This document shows, piece by piece, positions 46,131-53,306 of a stretch of 64,000 nucleotides of DNA. The position numbers were made by a program, and so were the translations under genes. The stretch comes from Variovorax sp. J22G73 (GTDB lineage: Bacteria > Pseudomonadota > Gammaproteobacteria > Burkholderiales > Burkholderiaceae_C). Each line of letters opens with the position of its first letter. The first letter of the stretch is position 1. The notes below the pieces were generated by a model. The model was given only the letters and a program-made list of their open reading frames with translations. It was not told the DNA's origin and did not search any database. The stretch lies in the NCBI RefSeq assembly GCF_030317035.1, contig NZ_JASZYK010000014.1, forward strand, positions 1 to 64,000. Direction: 5' to 3'.

Positions 46131-47127
46131 CGTCGAAGGCATAGCGCTCGCTGGCCTGCGACAGTCCCGATTGCAGGCGCATGGCGGCGGCCATGGCGAT
46201 CATGGCGCCGTTGTCGGTGCACAGGTGCAGCTCGGGGTAGTGCACCCGCACCTTGCGCTTGGCGCAGGCGGCATTGAGCTGCTCGCGCAAGTTCTTGTTG
46301 GCCCCCACCCCACCCGCCACCACCAGGCGCTTGAGCCCGGTCTGCTCGAGCGCGGCGAGCGACTTCTTCAGCAGCACCTCCACGATGGCCGCCTGCGTCG
46401 AGGCCGCCAGGTCGGCCTTGTTCGACTCGAGCGTGTCGCCCAGCTTCTTGGCCTGCGTGAGCACGGCCGTCTTCAGGCCGGCGAACGAAAAGTCGAGGTC
46501 GCCGCTGTGCAGCAGCGGGCGCGGCAGCTTGAAGGCCGTGGCGTTGCCGCCCTCGGCCAGCTTGGCGAGCCAGGGGCCGCCGGGGTACGGCAGGCCCATG
46601 AGCTTGGCGCTCTTGTCGAAGGCCTCGCCGGCCGCGTCGTCGATGGTCTCGCCGAGCAGTTCGTAGCGGCCCACGCCGTCCACCCGCATCAGCTGCGTGT
46701 GGCCGCCGGAGACCAGCAGCGCGACGAACGGAAACTCCGGCGGATCGGCACTGAGAAACGGCGACAGCAGGTGCCCTTCGAGGTGATGCACGCCCAGCAC
46801 CGGCTTGCCCAGCGCCACGCCCAGCGCGCAGGCCACGCCCGCGCCCACCAGCAGCGCGCCCGCCAGGCCGGGGCCGCGGGTGTAGGCCACCACGTCGATC
46901 TCGGCGAGCGAGCGGCCGGCCTCGGCCATCACGGCCTCGGTCAGCGGCAGCACGCGGCGGATGTGGTCGCGGCTGGCCAGTTCGGGCACCACGCCGCCGT
47001 AGGCCTGGTGCATGGCGATCTGGCTGTGCAACGCATGCGAGCGCAGCAGCGGCAGCGCGTTGCCGTGCGACTCGACCAGCGCCACGCCGGTTTCATCGCA
47101 GGATGATTCGATTCCCAACAAGAGCAT
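46069..47127 (-). CDS. tsaD: tRNA N6-threonylcarbamoyladenosine transferase TsaD
   Basis: A 352-residue Kae1/TsaD enzyme of the ASKHA fold. It transfers the threonylcarbamoyl group from TC-AMP to A37 of ANN-decoding tRNAs, with TsaB and TsaE. The start LLLGIESSCDETGVAL, the metal-binding HLEGH and the block VSGGHTQLMRV are all present. It is divergent from nasR and overlaps the end of the hydrolase gene. Confidence 0.97.
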   Translation of the reverse strand: MLLLGIESSCDETGVALVESHGNALPLLRSHALHSQIAMHQAYGGVVPELASRDHIRRVLPLTEAVMAEAGRSLAEIDVVAYTRGPGLAGALLVGAGVACALGVALGKPVLGVHHLEGHLLSPFLSADPPEFPFVALLVSGGHTQLMRVDGVGRYELLGETIDDAAGEAFDKSAKLMGLPYPGGPWLAKLAEGGNATAFKLPRPLLHSGDLDFSFAGLKTAVLTQAKKLGDTLESNKADLAASTQAAIVEVLLKKSLAALEQTGLKRLVVAGGVGANKNLREQLNAACAKRKVRVHYPELHLCTDNGAMIAMAAAMRLQSGLSQASERYAFDVKPRWPMAMLSAEPPIPETA

Positions 47128-47259
47128 GCTGCCGAGTGTAGGTGGCGCCCGCCGCGCCCGTCCCCCGAAGGGGCAAGGCTGCGGGGCCGCAAGGCCGCTG
47201 CGCCGGCGGGGGCACGGATGTTGCAGTGCCGCTACGTACCCCGCGCACCGACCCCACCC
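47128..47259. other. Divergent intergenic region, tsaD / nasR
   Basis: This 132-bp gap separates tsaD from nasR. It contains very GC-rich self-complementary DNA, for example CCCCCGAAGGGG and GGCCGCAAGGCC with a GCAA loop. From memory, similar stretches recur between genes in Variovorax, so it may be a dispersed repeat. No clear promoter was seen for either gene. Confidence 0.4.
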
Positions 47260-48522
47260 ATGAAATCCGGACTGAGCTTCCTCATCGCCGCCCGCCGTTG
47301 CGAAATCGACGAGCTCGACCAGCTTGCGCGCACCAGCGAGCTGGTCGGGCTGATTGGCCGCCTCGTGCATGCGCTGCAGCGCGAGCGCGGCATGTCGAAC
47401 ATCTTCCTTGCCACGCGCGGCAGCCGCTTTGCCGAGCAGCGCGCCCCGCAGATCGCCGAATGCCTGGCGCTGGAGCGCGAGGTGCGCGCCGGCTTCGACC
47501 AGCTCGAAACCGACAAGCACCGCGGCGTGGGCGCGGGCAACGGCGCGCGGCTGTTCAGCCGCATCGCCTGGGTGCTGCCGGGGCTGGACGCGCTGCCCAC
47601 CCTGCGCAAGCGCATCGACGCGCTCGAGCTCAAGCCGGCGCAGGCCGTCGCCGCCTTCGCCAAGCTCATCGCCGGGCTGCTGTCGGTGGTGTTCGAGGCG
47701 GCCGACGGCGCGGCCGACCCCGAGATCTCGCGGCTGCTGGTCGCCATGTTCAATTTCATGCAGGGCAAGGAATTCGCCGGGCAGGAGCGTGCCTTCGGCG
47801 CCGCGGCGCTCGCGCTGGGCCGCAGCGACGAGGCGCAGCGCCTGCAGTGGCTGCACCTCATCGAATCGCAGGAGCGCTGCTTCCAGGTGTTCACCGACTT
47901 CTCGGGCGACGCCGTGCTCGCGCTGTGGCGCGACAGCCAGCCCGACGCCATGCTGGCCGAGCTGGAGCGCATGCGCCGGCGCGGCACCACCTCGGCACCG
48001 GCCGACGCGCCCCTGAGCCAGGCCTGGTTCGACTGCTGCACCCGCCGCATCGACGCCATGAAGACCGTCGAAGACCGCCTGGCCGCCGACCTGCGCGCGC
48101 TGTGCGAGCGCAAGACCGCGCAGTCGCGCGCCGAGTTGCAGGACTACCAGCAGCTGCTCGACACGCTGGCCCCGCAGGCCGCCGCGCTGTTCTTCGACGA
48201 CGCCGACGCCCAGGCCGCGGCGCCCGCCCAGTTCGGCCGGCACCTGGAGCGCTCGGTGCTCGACATGGTGCAGGAGCAGTCGCACCGGCTGCAGGCCATG
48301 AGCGACGAGCTGGAAACCGTGCGCGCATCGCTCAACGAACGCAAGATCGTCGAGCGTGCCAAGGGCCTGCTGATGGCGCACCGCCGCCTCAGCGAAGAAG
48401 AGGCGCACAAGATGCTGCGCCAGACCGCCATGAACCAGAAGCGGCGCCTGGTCGACGTGGCCGAGTCGATGCTGGCCATGGCCGACTACCTGCCCGTGGT
48501 CGAGCGCACGCCGCCGCGCTGA
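47260..48522 (+). CDS. nasR: Nitrate-responsive NIT-ANTAR antiterminator NasR
   Basis: A 420-residue regulator with an all-helical NIT nitrate/nitrite-sensing domain (about residues 30-320, including HALQRERGMSN near its start). An ANTAR RNA-binding domain forms the C-terminus (about 355-410: ERKIVERAKGLLMAHRRLSEEE and the AMNQKRRL block, here in part). In Klebsiella, NasR binds nitrate and stops termination in the nasF leader. The target hairpins should lie in the region just downstream. The start MKSGLSFL is chosen over an upstream in-frame start that lacks family support. Confidence 0.92.
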   Translation: MKSGLSFLIAARRCEIDELDQLARTSELVGLIGRLVHALQRERGMSNIFLATRGSRFAEQRAPQIAECLALEREVRAGFDQLETDKHRGVGAGNGARLFSRIAWVLPGLDALPTLRKRIDALELKPAQAVAAFAKLIAGLLSVVFEAADGAADPEISRLLVAMFNFMQGKEFAGQERAFGAAALALGRSDEAQRLQWLHLIESQERCFQVFTDFSGDAVLALWRDSQPDAMLAELERMRRRGTTSAPADAPLSQAWFDCCTRRIDAMKTVEDRLAADLRALCERKTAQSRAELQDYQQLLDTLAPQAAALFFDDADAQAAAPAQFGRHLERSVLDMVQEQSHRLQAMSDELETVRASLNERKIVERAKGLLMAHRRLSEEEAHKMLRQTAMNQKRRLVDVAESMLAMADYLPVVERTPPR

Positions 48523-48554
48523 AAGCGTTCAACTTGGTGCGGTGCACAACAACT

Positions 48555-48593
48555 GTGCCCAGATCGTGTCCTCGACGTGTCCATAGCGTGTCC
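48555..48593 (+). repeat. Four direct repeats with 11-bp period
   Basis: GTGCCC at 48555 is followed by GTGTCC at 48566, 48577 and 48588. Each is exactly 11 bases from the last, and the last three share CGTGTCC. All copies therefore face roughly the same side of the helix. They lie about 115-155 bases upstream of the expected transcription start, the usual distance for enhancer sites of sigma-54 activators. The protein that binds is unknown. Confidence 0.7.
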
Positions 48594-48680
48594 GCAAGAC
48601 ACCGTCCGTCCACCCGCGCCAGCCCTGCCGAACCCTTTCCATGCGGCCGCGCCATTGGCCGCGCGCCGTGAACGCACCAG

Positions 48681-48697
48681 CTGGCACGCCGTTTGCA
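48681..48697 (+). promoter_or_regulatory. Sigma-54 (-24/-12) promoter of the nas operon
   Basis: CTGGCACGCCGTTTGCA matches the RpoN consensus YTGGCACG-N4-TTGCW at every defined position. Transcription should start near 48708, giving a leader of about 180 bases before nasF. Such promoters need an enhancer-binding activator, here most likely NtrC. Confidence 0.88.
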
Positions 48698-48711
48698 AGC
48701 ACCCAGCCCAC

Positions 48712-48758
48712 AGGCCCCCCAATGGGTCTTGAGGCAGGCGGCACCCAACGGCGGGTGC
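48712..48758 (+). promoter_or_regulatory. ANTAR target hairpins in the nas leader
   Basis: The second hairpin has stem GCACCC (48741-48746) with GGGTGC (48753-48758) and the hexaloop AACGGC. Its A at loop position 1 and G at position 4 match the rule for ANTAR targets. The first candidate (48712-48717 with 48724-48729, one G-U pair) also has a six-base loop, CCCAAT, but lacks the A1/G4 bases. An alternative stem, GGCGGG (48750-48755) with CCCGCC (48761-48766), excludes the second hairpin. Confidence 0.7.
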
Positions 48759-48775
48759 TTCCCGCCGAACCGGAC

Positions 48776-48847
48776 AAAGGCGTCCCCATCCCGCAAGGGC
48801 TCGTTTTCGAGCAGCCCCTGCGCGGTGCGGACGCCTTTTTTGTTTTT
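48776..48847 (+). terminator. Leader terminator upstream of nasF
   Basis: AAAGGCGTCC (48776-48785) pairs perfectly with GGACGCCTTT (48829-48838). Within the loop a second stem, GCTCG/CGAGC around TTTT (48799-48812), is present. The stem runs into TTTTTT, G, TTTTT, a classic intrinsic terminator tail. Placed before nasF, it should stop transcription unless NasR acts. Confidence 0.88.
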
Positions 48848-48886
48848 GTCTTTCCAGTCTGTTCGTCTTCAACCGGAGCCCGCCCC

Positions 48887-50131
48887 ATGACCGATCTGCT
48901 CACCACCCGCCTCAGCCGACGCCGCGTATTGCAAGCCGCCGCCATCGGCGCCGTGGGCATCGACCCCGCCCTGCGCGCGGCCGTCTGGGCCGCGGGCTCG
49001 GACAAGCCCGAGAAGGAGGAAGTGAAGATCGGCTTCATTCCACTCACCGACTGCGCCAGCGTGGTCATGGCCTCGGTGCTGGGCATCGACAAGAAGTACG
49101 GCGTGAAGATCGTTCCCAGCAAGGAGGCCAGCTGGGCCGGCGTGCGCGACAAGCTGGTGAACGGCGAGCTCGACTTCGCCCATGTGCTGTACGGCCTGGT
49201 CTACGGCGTGCACGTGGGCGCCGGCGGCCCGAAGAAGGACATGGCCGTGCTCATGACCCTGAACAACAACGGCCAGGCCATCACGCTGTCGAAGAAGCTG
49301 GCCGACAAGGGCGCGGTCGATGCCGCCTCGCTCGCCAAGCTCATCGCCAGCGACAAGCGCGAATACACCTTCGCGCAGACCTTTCCCACCGGCACGCATG
49401 CCATGTGGCTGTACTACTGGCTCGCGTCGGCCGGCATCGATCCGTTCAAGGACGTGAAGAACATCACCGTGCCGCCCCCGCAGATGGTGGCCAACATGCG
49501 CATCGGCAACATGGACGGCTACTGCGTGGGCGAACCCTGGGGCCAGCGCGCCATCATGGACGGCATCGGCATCACGGCCATCACCACGCAGGACATCTGG
49601 AAGGACCACCCCGAGAAGGTGCTGGGCACCACCGGCGACTTCGTCAAGAAGTACCCCAACACCGCGCGCGCCGTGACCGCCGCCGTGCTCGAGGCCAGCA
49701 AGTGGATCGACGCCGGCCTGCAGAACAAGAACAAGATGGCCGAGACCATTGCCGACAAGAGCTACGTCAACACCAGCGTGGACGCGATCAACCAGCGCAT
49801 CCTGGGCCGCTACACCAACGGCCTGGGCAAGAGCTGGGACGACCCCAACCACATGAAGTTCTACGGCGACGGCGCCGTGAACTTCCCCTACCTGTCGGAC
49901 GGCATGTGGTTCCTCACGCAGCAAAAGCGCTGGGGCCTGCTGAAGGAACACCCCGACTACCTGAAGGTGGCCGGCGAAATCAACCGCATCGACATCTACA
50001 AGCAGGCCGCCGCCGCCACGCAGACGCCCGTGCCCAAGGACGCGATGCGCACCAGCAAGCTGTTCGACGGCACGGTGTGGGACGGCAAGGACCCGAAGAA
50101 GTACGCCGAGTCTTTCAAGCTGCATGCCTGA
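48887..50131 (+). CDS. nasF: Nitrate ABC transporter substrate-binding protein
   Basis: A 414-residue periplasmic nitrate-binding protein of the NrtA/NasF family. It has a twin-arginine signal (LSRRRVLQAAAIGAVG) then KIGFIPLTDCASVVMA, the family start of the mature domain. The blocks TFPTGTHAMWLYYWLA and VGEPWGQRA line the anion site in this family. GGAG lies 8 bases before the ATG. It delivers nitrate, perhaps nitrite, to the permease encoded next. An alternative symbol is nrtA. Confidence 0.92.
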   Translation: MTDLLTTRLSRRRVLQAAAIGAVGIDPALRAAVWAAGSDKPEKEEVKIGFIPLTDCASVVMASVLGIDKKYGVKIVPSKEASWAGVRDKLVNGELDFAHVLYGLVYGVHVGAGGPKKDMAVLMTLNNNGQAITLSKKLADKGAVDAASLAKLIASDKREYTFAQTFPTGTHAMWLYYWLASAGIDPFKDVKNITVPPPQMVANMRIGNMDGYCVGEPWGQRAIMDGIGITAITTQDIWKDHPEKVLGTTGDFVKKYPNTARAVTAAVLEASKWIDAGLQNKNKMAETIADKSYVNTSVDAINQRILGRYTNGLGKSWDDPNHMKFYGDGAVNFPYLSDGMWFLTQQKRWGLLKEHPDYLKVAGEINRIDIYKQAAAATQTPVPKDAMRTSKLFDGTVWDGKDPKKYAESFKLHA

Positions 50132-50141
50132 GGAGAACACC

Positions 50142-51077
50142 ATGGTCAGCGCTGTTTTTCATTCGCCCCTGGATGCGTCCCTTTCGGCACCACCCTCGCC
50201 CACTCTTCCTCTCGCCCGTGCGGAAGCCGCTCCTCACCCGCTCCCGAACTCCGTCGCCAGAGCGGAGCGGGAGCCCAGGCCGCGCACGCCCATCGACCTG
50301 CGCGCCTTCTGGATGCGCGTGCTCCCGCCGCTCGCCGGCTTCGGCCTGCTGCTGCTGGTGTGGGAGCTCATTGCCGTGAACAGCACCACCGGCTTTCCCA
50401 CGCCGCTGGCCGTGTGGCACCAGGCCGTGACCGTGTTCAGCGACCCGTTCTACAGCAAGGGCCCGAACGACCAGGGCGTGGGCTGGAACGTGCTGTCGTC
50501 GCTGCAGCGCGTGGCGTTGGGCTTCGGGCTGGCGGCGCTGGTGGGCATTCCGGCGGGCTTCGCCATCGGGCGCTTCGAGTTCCTGGCGCGCATGTTCAAC
50601 CCGCTCATCAGCCTGCTGCGCCCGGTGTCGCCGCTGGCGTGGCTGCCCATCGGGCTGCTGGTGTTCAAGGGCGCCAACCCGGCGGCCATCTGGACCATCT
50701 TCATCTGCTCGATCTGGCCGATGGTCATCAACACCGCCGTGGGCGTGCAGCGCGTGCCCAGCGACTACATGAACGTGGCCAAGGTGCTGAACCTGAGCGA
50801 ATGGAAGATCCTCACCAAGATCCTGTTTCCCGCCGTGCTGCCCTACATGCTCACCGGCGTGCGGCTGGCCGTGGGCACCGCGTGGCTGGTGATCGTGGCG
50901 GCCGAGATGCTCACCGGCGGCGTCGGCATCGGCTTCTGGGTGTGGGACGAGTGGAACAACCTGAACGTCGCCAACATCATCATCGCGATCTTCGTGATCG
51001 GCATCGTCGGCCTGGTGCTGGAGTTCGCGCTCGTCAAGCTCGCCACCGCGTTCACGTTCGAAGAGGTGAAGTCATGA
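50142..51077 (+). CDS. nasE: Nitrate ABC transporter permease
   Basis: A 311-residue permease of the NrtB/NasE family with about six helices and the EAA-type loop near residues 215-235. The first 55 residues are a Pro/Ala/Arg-rich extension before the first helix; its DNA contains an inverted repeat (GCTCCCG at 50240, CGGGAGC at 50268) and may be inserted sequence. GGAG 6 bases before this ATG decides it over an ATG 18 bases upstream that overlaps nasF. Its stop overlaps nasD by 4 bases. Confidence 0.9.
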   Translation: MVSAVFHSPLDASLSAPPSPTLPLARAEAAPHPLPNSVARAEREPRPRTPIDLRAFWMRVLPPLAGFGLLLLVWELIAVNSTTGFPTPLAVWHQAVTVFSDPFYSKGPNDQGVGWNVLSSLQRVALGFGLAALVGIPAGFAIGRFEFLARMFNPLISLLRPVSPLAWLPIGLLVFKGANPAAIWTIFICSIWPMVINTAVGVQRVPSDYMNVAKVLNLSEWKILTKILFPAVLPYMLTGVRLAVGTAWLVIVAAEMLTGGVGIGFWVWDEWNNLNVANIIIAIFVIGIVGLVLEFALVKLATAFTFEEVKS

Positions 51078-51883
51078 TCGACGACAGCAAGTACATCGAG
51101 ATCCACGGGGTGGAGCAGGCGTTCAAGACGCCCAAGGGCCGCTTCGTGGCGCTGCGCGACGTGAACCTGAATGTGGCCAAGGGCGAGTTCATCACGCTCA
51201 TCGGGCACTCGGGCTGCGGCAAGTCGACGCTGCTGAACCTGGTGGCCGGCCTCACCACGCCCACGCAGGGTTCGCTGCTGTGCGCCAACAAGGAAATCAA
51301 AGGCCCGGGCCCCGAGCGCGCGGTCGTGTTCCAGAACCACTCGCTGCTGCCCTGGCTCACCTGCTTCGAAAACGTGTACCTCGCGGTCGAGCGCGTGTTC
51401 GCGGTCACCGAAGGCAAGGCGCAACTGCGCGAGCGCACCGACGCGGCCCTGGCGCTGGTCGGCCTCACCCCTGCCGCGCAGAAGCGCCCCGGCGAGATCT
51501 CCGGCGGCATGAAGCAGCGCGTGGGCATTGCGCGCGCGCTGTCGATGGAGCCCAAGGTGCTGCTGATGGACGAGCCCTTCGGCGCGCTCGACGCCCTCAC
51601 CCGCGCCAAGCTGCAGGACGAGCTGCTGGCCATCGTGCAGAAGACCCGCAGCACCGTGGTCATGGTGACGCACGACGTCGACGAGGCCGTGCTGCTGAGC
51701 GACCGCATCGTCATGCTCACCAACGGCCCCGCCGCCACCATCGGCGAGGTGCTGAGCGTGGGCATCGCGCGCCCGCGCAACCGCGTGGAACTGGCCGAAG
51801 ACCCGGCCTACGTGCACGCGCGCAAGGCCGTCATCGACTTCCTCTACACGCGCCAGGCGCACGTGGAAAAGACCGCGGCCTGA
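51074..51883 (+). CDS. nasD: Nitrate ABC transporter ATP-binding protein
   Basis: A 269-residue ATPase of the NrtC/NrtD/NasD type. It has Walker A GHSGCGKST, signature ISGGMKQR and Walker B VLLMDEPFGALD. It lacks the NrtA-like C-terminal regulatory domain of cyanobacterial NrtC, so one polypeptide probably forms the homodimeric motor. The start overlaps the permease stop (ATGA). Confidence 0.93.
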   Translation: MIDDSKYIEIHGVEQAFKTPKGRFVALRDVNLNVAKGEFITLIGHSGCGKSTLLNLVAGLTTPTQGSLLCANKEIKGPGPERAVVFQNHSLLPWLTCFENVYLAVERVFAVTEGKAQLRERTDAALALVGLTPAAQKRPGEISGGMKQRVGIARALSMEPKVLLMDEPFGALDALTRAKLQDELLAIVQKTRSTVVMVTHDVDEAVLLSDRIVMLTNGPAATIGEVLSVGIARPRNRVELAEDPAYVHARKAVIDFLYTRQAHVEKTAA

Positions 51884-51910
51884 GCCACGGCGCGGCAGGA
51901 ACCCGGCACC

Positions 51911-53212
51911 ATGGACATGCGCGTGAAGAAGCAGAAGCTCGTGATGGTCGGCAACGGCATGGCCGGCGTGCGCACGCTGGAGGAGCTGCTGAAGGTCGAG
52001 CCCGATCTGTACGACATCACGGTGTTCGGCGCCGAGCCGCATCCCAACTACAACCGCATCCTGCTGTCGCCGGTGCTGGCGGGCGAGCAGACGGTGGACG
52101 AGATCATCCTCAACCCCTGGGCCTGGTACGCGCAGAACGGCATCACGCTGCATGCCGGCAAGACGGTGACCCGCGTCGACCGCGTGAAGCGCGTTGTGCG
52201 CGCGGTGGACGCGCAAGGCACCGTCACCGAGGCCGCCTACGACCGCCTGCTGCTGTGCACCGGCTCCAACCCCTTCATGCTGCCGGTGCCGGGCGCCAAG
52301 CTCGAGGGCGTCATCGCCTACCGCGACATCGCCGACACCCGCCTGATGATCGAGACCGCGAAGACGCACCGGCATGCGGTGGTCATCGGCGGCGGACTGC
52401 TCGGGCTGGAGGCCGCCAACGGGCTCATGAAGCGCGGCATGCAGGTCACGGTGGTGCATGTGAACCCCTGGCTCATGGACCGCCAGCTCGACGAGGTCGC
52501 CGGCAAGCTGCTGCAGAAGTCGCTGGAAGAACGCGGCATGCAGTTCCTGCTGGGCGCGCACACGCAGGAGCTCGTGGGCGACGCGCAAGAAGGCAAGGCC
52601 GGCCGCGTGAAGGCCATTCGCTTCAAGCACGGCCTCGAAGTGCCGACCGACCTCGTCGTGATGGCCGTGGGCATCCGCCCCAACACCGCGCTCGCGCAAA
52701 GCATGCGGCTGCATGTCGATCGCGGCATCGTGGTGAGCGACACCATGCAGACCGTGACCGACGCGCGCATCTACTCGGTGGGCGAATGCGCGGCGCACCG
52801 CGGCATCGCCTACGGGCTGGTGGCGCCGCTGTTCGAGCAGGCCAAGGTGGCGGCCAACCACCTGGCGATGTCCGGCATCGGCCGCTACCTGGGCTCACTC
52901 ACTTCCACCAAGCTGAAGGTGACGGGCATCGACCTGTTCAGCGCGGGCGACTTCCGGGGCGGCGAAGGCACCGAGGAAATCGTCATGAGCGACCCCTTCG
53001 GCGGCGTGTACAAGAAGCTGGTGATCAAGGACGACAAGCTCGTGGGCGCCTGCCTGTACGGCGACACGGTCGACGGCGGCTGGTACTTCGAGCTGCTGCG
53101 CGAAGGGCGCAACGTGCAGGGCATTCGCGACCGGCTGATGTTCGGTGAATCGAGCATCGGCGACGCAGCTTCCAATGTCTTGTCCCCTCTCCCGCTAGCG
53201 GGAGAGGGCTAG
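51911..53212 (+). CDS. nasC: NasC-like FAD/NAD(P)H electron-transfer subunit
   Basis: A 433-residue flavoprotein like the N-terminal half of NirB and like Klebsiella NasC, which feeds NADH electrons to nitrate reductase. The FAD motif GNGMAG lies at residues 14-19 and the NAD(P) motif GGGLLGLE near 160-167. There is no siroheme/[4Fe-4S] nitrite reductase domain. The last ten or so residues (LSPLPLAGEG) and the stop are encoded by a REP-like palindrome, so the natural C-terminus probably ended near SSIGDAAS. It lies 27 bases after nasD. Confidence 0.85.
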   Translation: MDMRVKKQKLVMVGNGMAGVRTLEELLKVEPDLYDITVFGAEPHPNYNRILLSPVLAGEQTVDEIILNPWAWYAQNGITLHAGKTVTRVDRVKRVVRAVDAQGTVTEAAYDRLLLCTGSNPFMLPVPGAKLEGVIAYRDIADTRLMIETAKTHRHAVVIGGGLLGLEAANGLMKRGMQVTVVHVNPWLMDRQLDEVAGKLLQKSLEERGMQFLLGAHTQELVGDAQEGKAGRVKAIRFKHGLEVPTDLVVMAVGIRPNTALAQSMRLHVDRGIVVSDTMQTVTDARIYSVGECAAHRGIAYGLVAPLFEQAKVAANHLAMSGIGRYLGSLTSTKLKVTGIDLFSAGDFRGGEGTEEIVMSDPFGGVYKKLVIKDDKLVGACLYGDTVDGGWYFELLREGRNVQGIRDRLMFGESSIGDAASNVLSPLPLAGEG

Positions 53213-53220
53213 GGTGAGGG
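53181..53220. repeat. REP-like palindrome A, at the nasC stop
   Basis: A 24-base perfect palindrome (53185-53208) is followed by CTAGGGTGAGGG. Read on the other strand this is CCCTCACCCTAGCCCTCTCCC plus a hairpin, identical in its first 21 positions to the copy at 56228. The nasC stop codon TAG (53210-53212) lies inside it. Confidence 0.85.
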
Positions 53221-53270
53221 CCAGCGGCATGAGCATGACCCACCGCGTGTCCATCGACCAGGCCGCGAGC

Positions 53271-53302
53271 CCCCACCCGAACCCTCCCCCGGAAGGGGAG
53301 GG
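53271..53302. repeat. REP-like palindrome B, at the nasA ribosome-binding site
   Basis: CCCTCCCC (53282-53289) pairs with GGGGAGGG (53295-53302) around CGGAA, preceded by CCCCACCCGAA. It is a diverged copy in inverted orientation to copy A, 50 bases away. Its right arm is the Shine-Dalgarno sequence of nasA. Confidence 0.75.
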
Positions 53303-53306
53303 CGCG

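Larger units (their letters stand above)
48523..48886 (+). promoter_or_regulatory. Control region and leader of the nas operon
   Basis: This 364-bp gene-free stretch between nasR and nasF holds a layered control region. In order: GGTGC-rich DNA (48536-48550) that could bind NtrC, four repeats at 11-bp spacing, an exact sigma-54 promoter, a hexaloop hairpin of ANTAR type, and an intrinsic terminator ending 39 bases before nasF. The parts are listed separately. The order fits activation at nitrogen limitation followed by antitermination on nitrate. Confidence 0.85.

Noticed and set aside
48712..48729. Treating the first leader hairpin as a firm ANTAR P1
   Set aside because: It has a six-base loop but not the A1 and G4 bases, so it is kept only as a weak candidate.
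53214..53306. An earlier start for nasA that translates REP copy B
   Set aside because: The extra residues are repeat-derived (HPNPPPEGEG) and unlike NasA N-termini, and the strong ribosome-binding site belongs to the later ATG.
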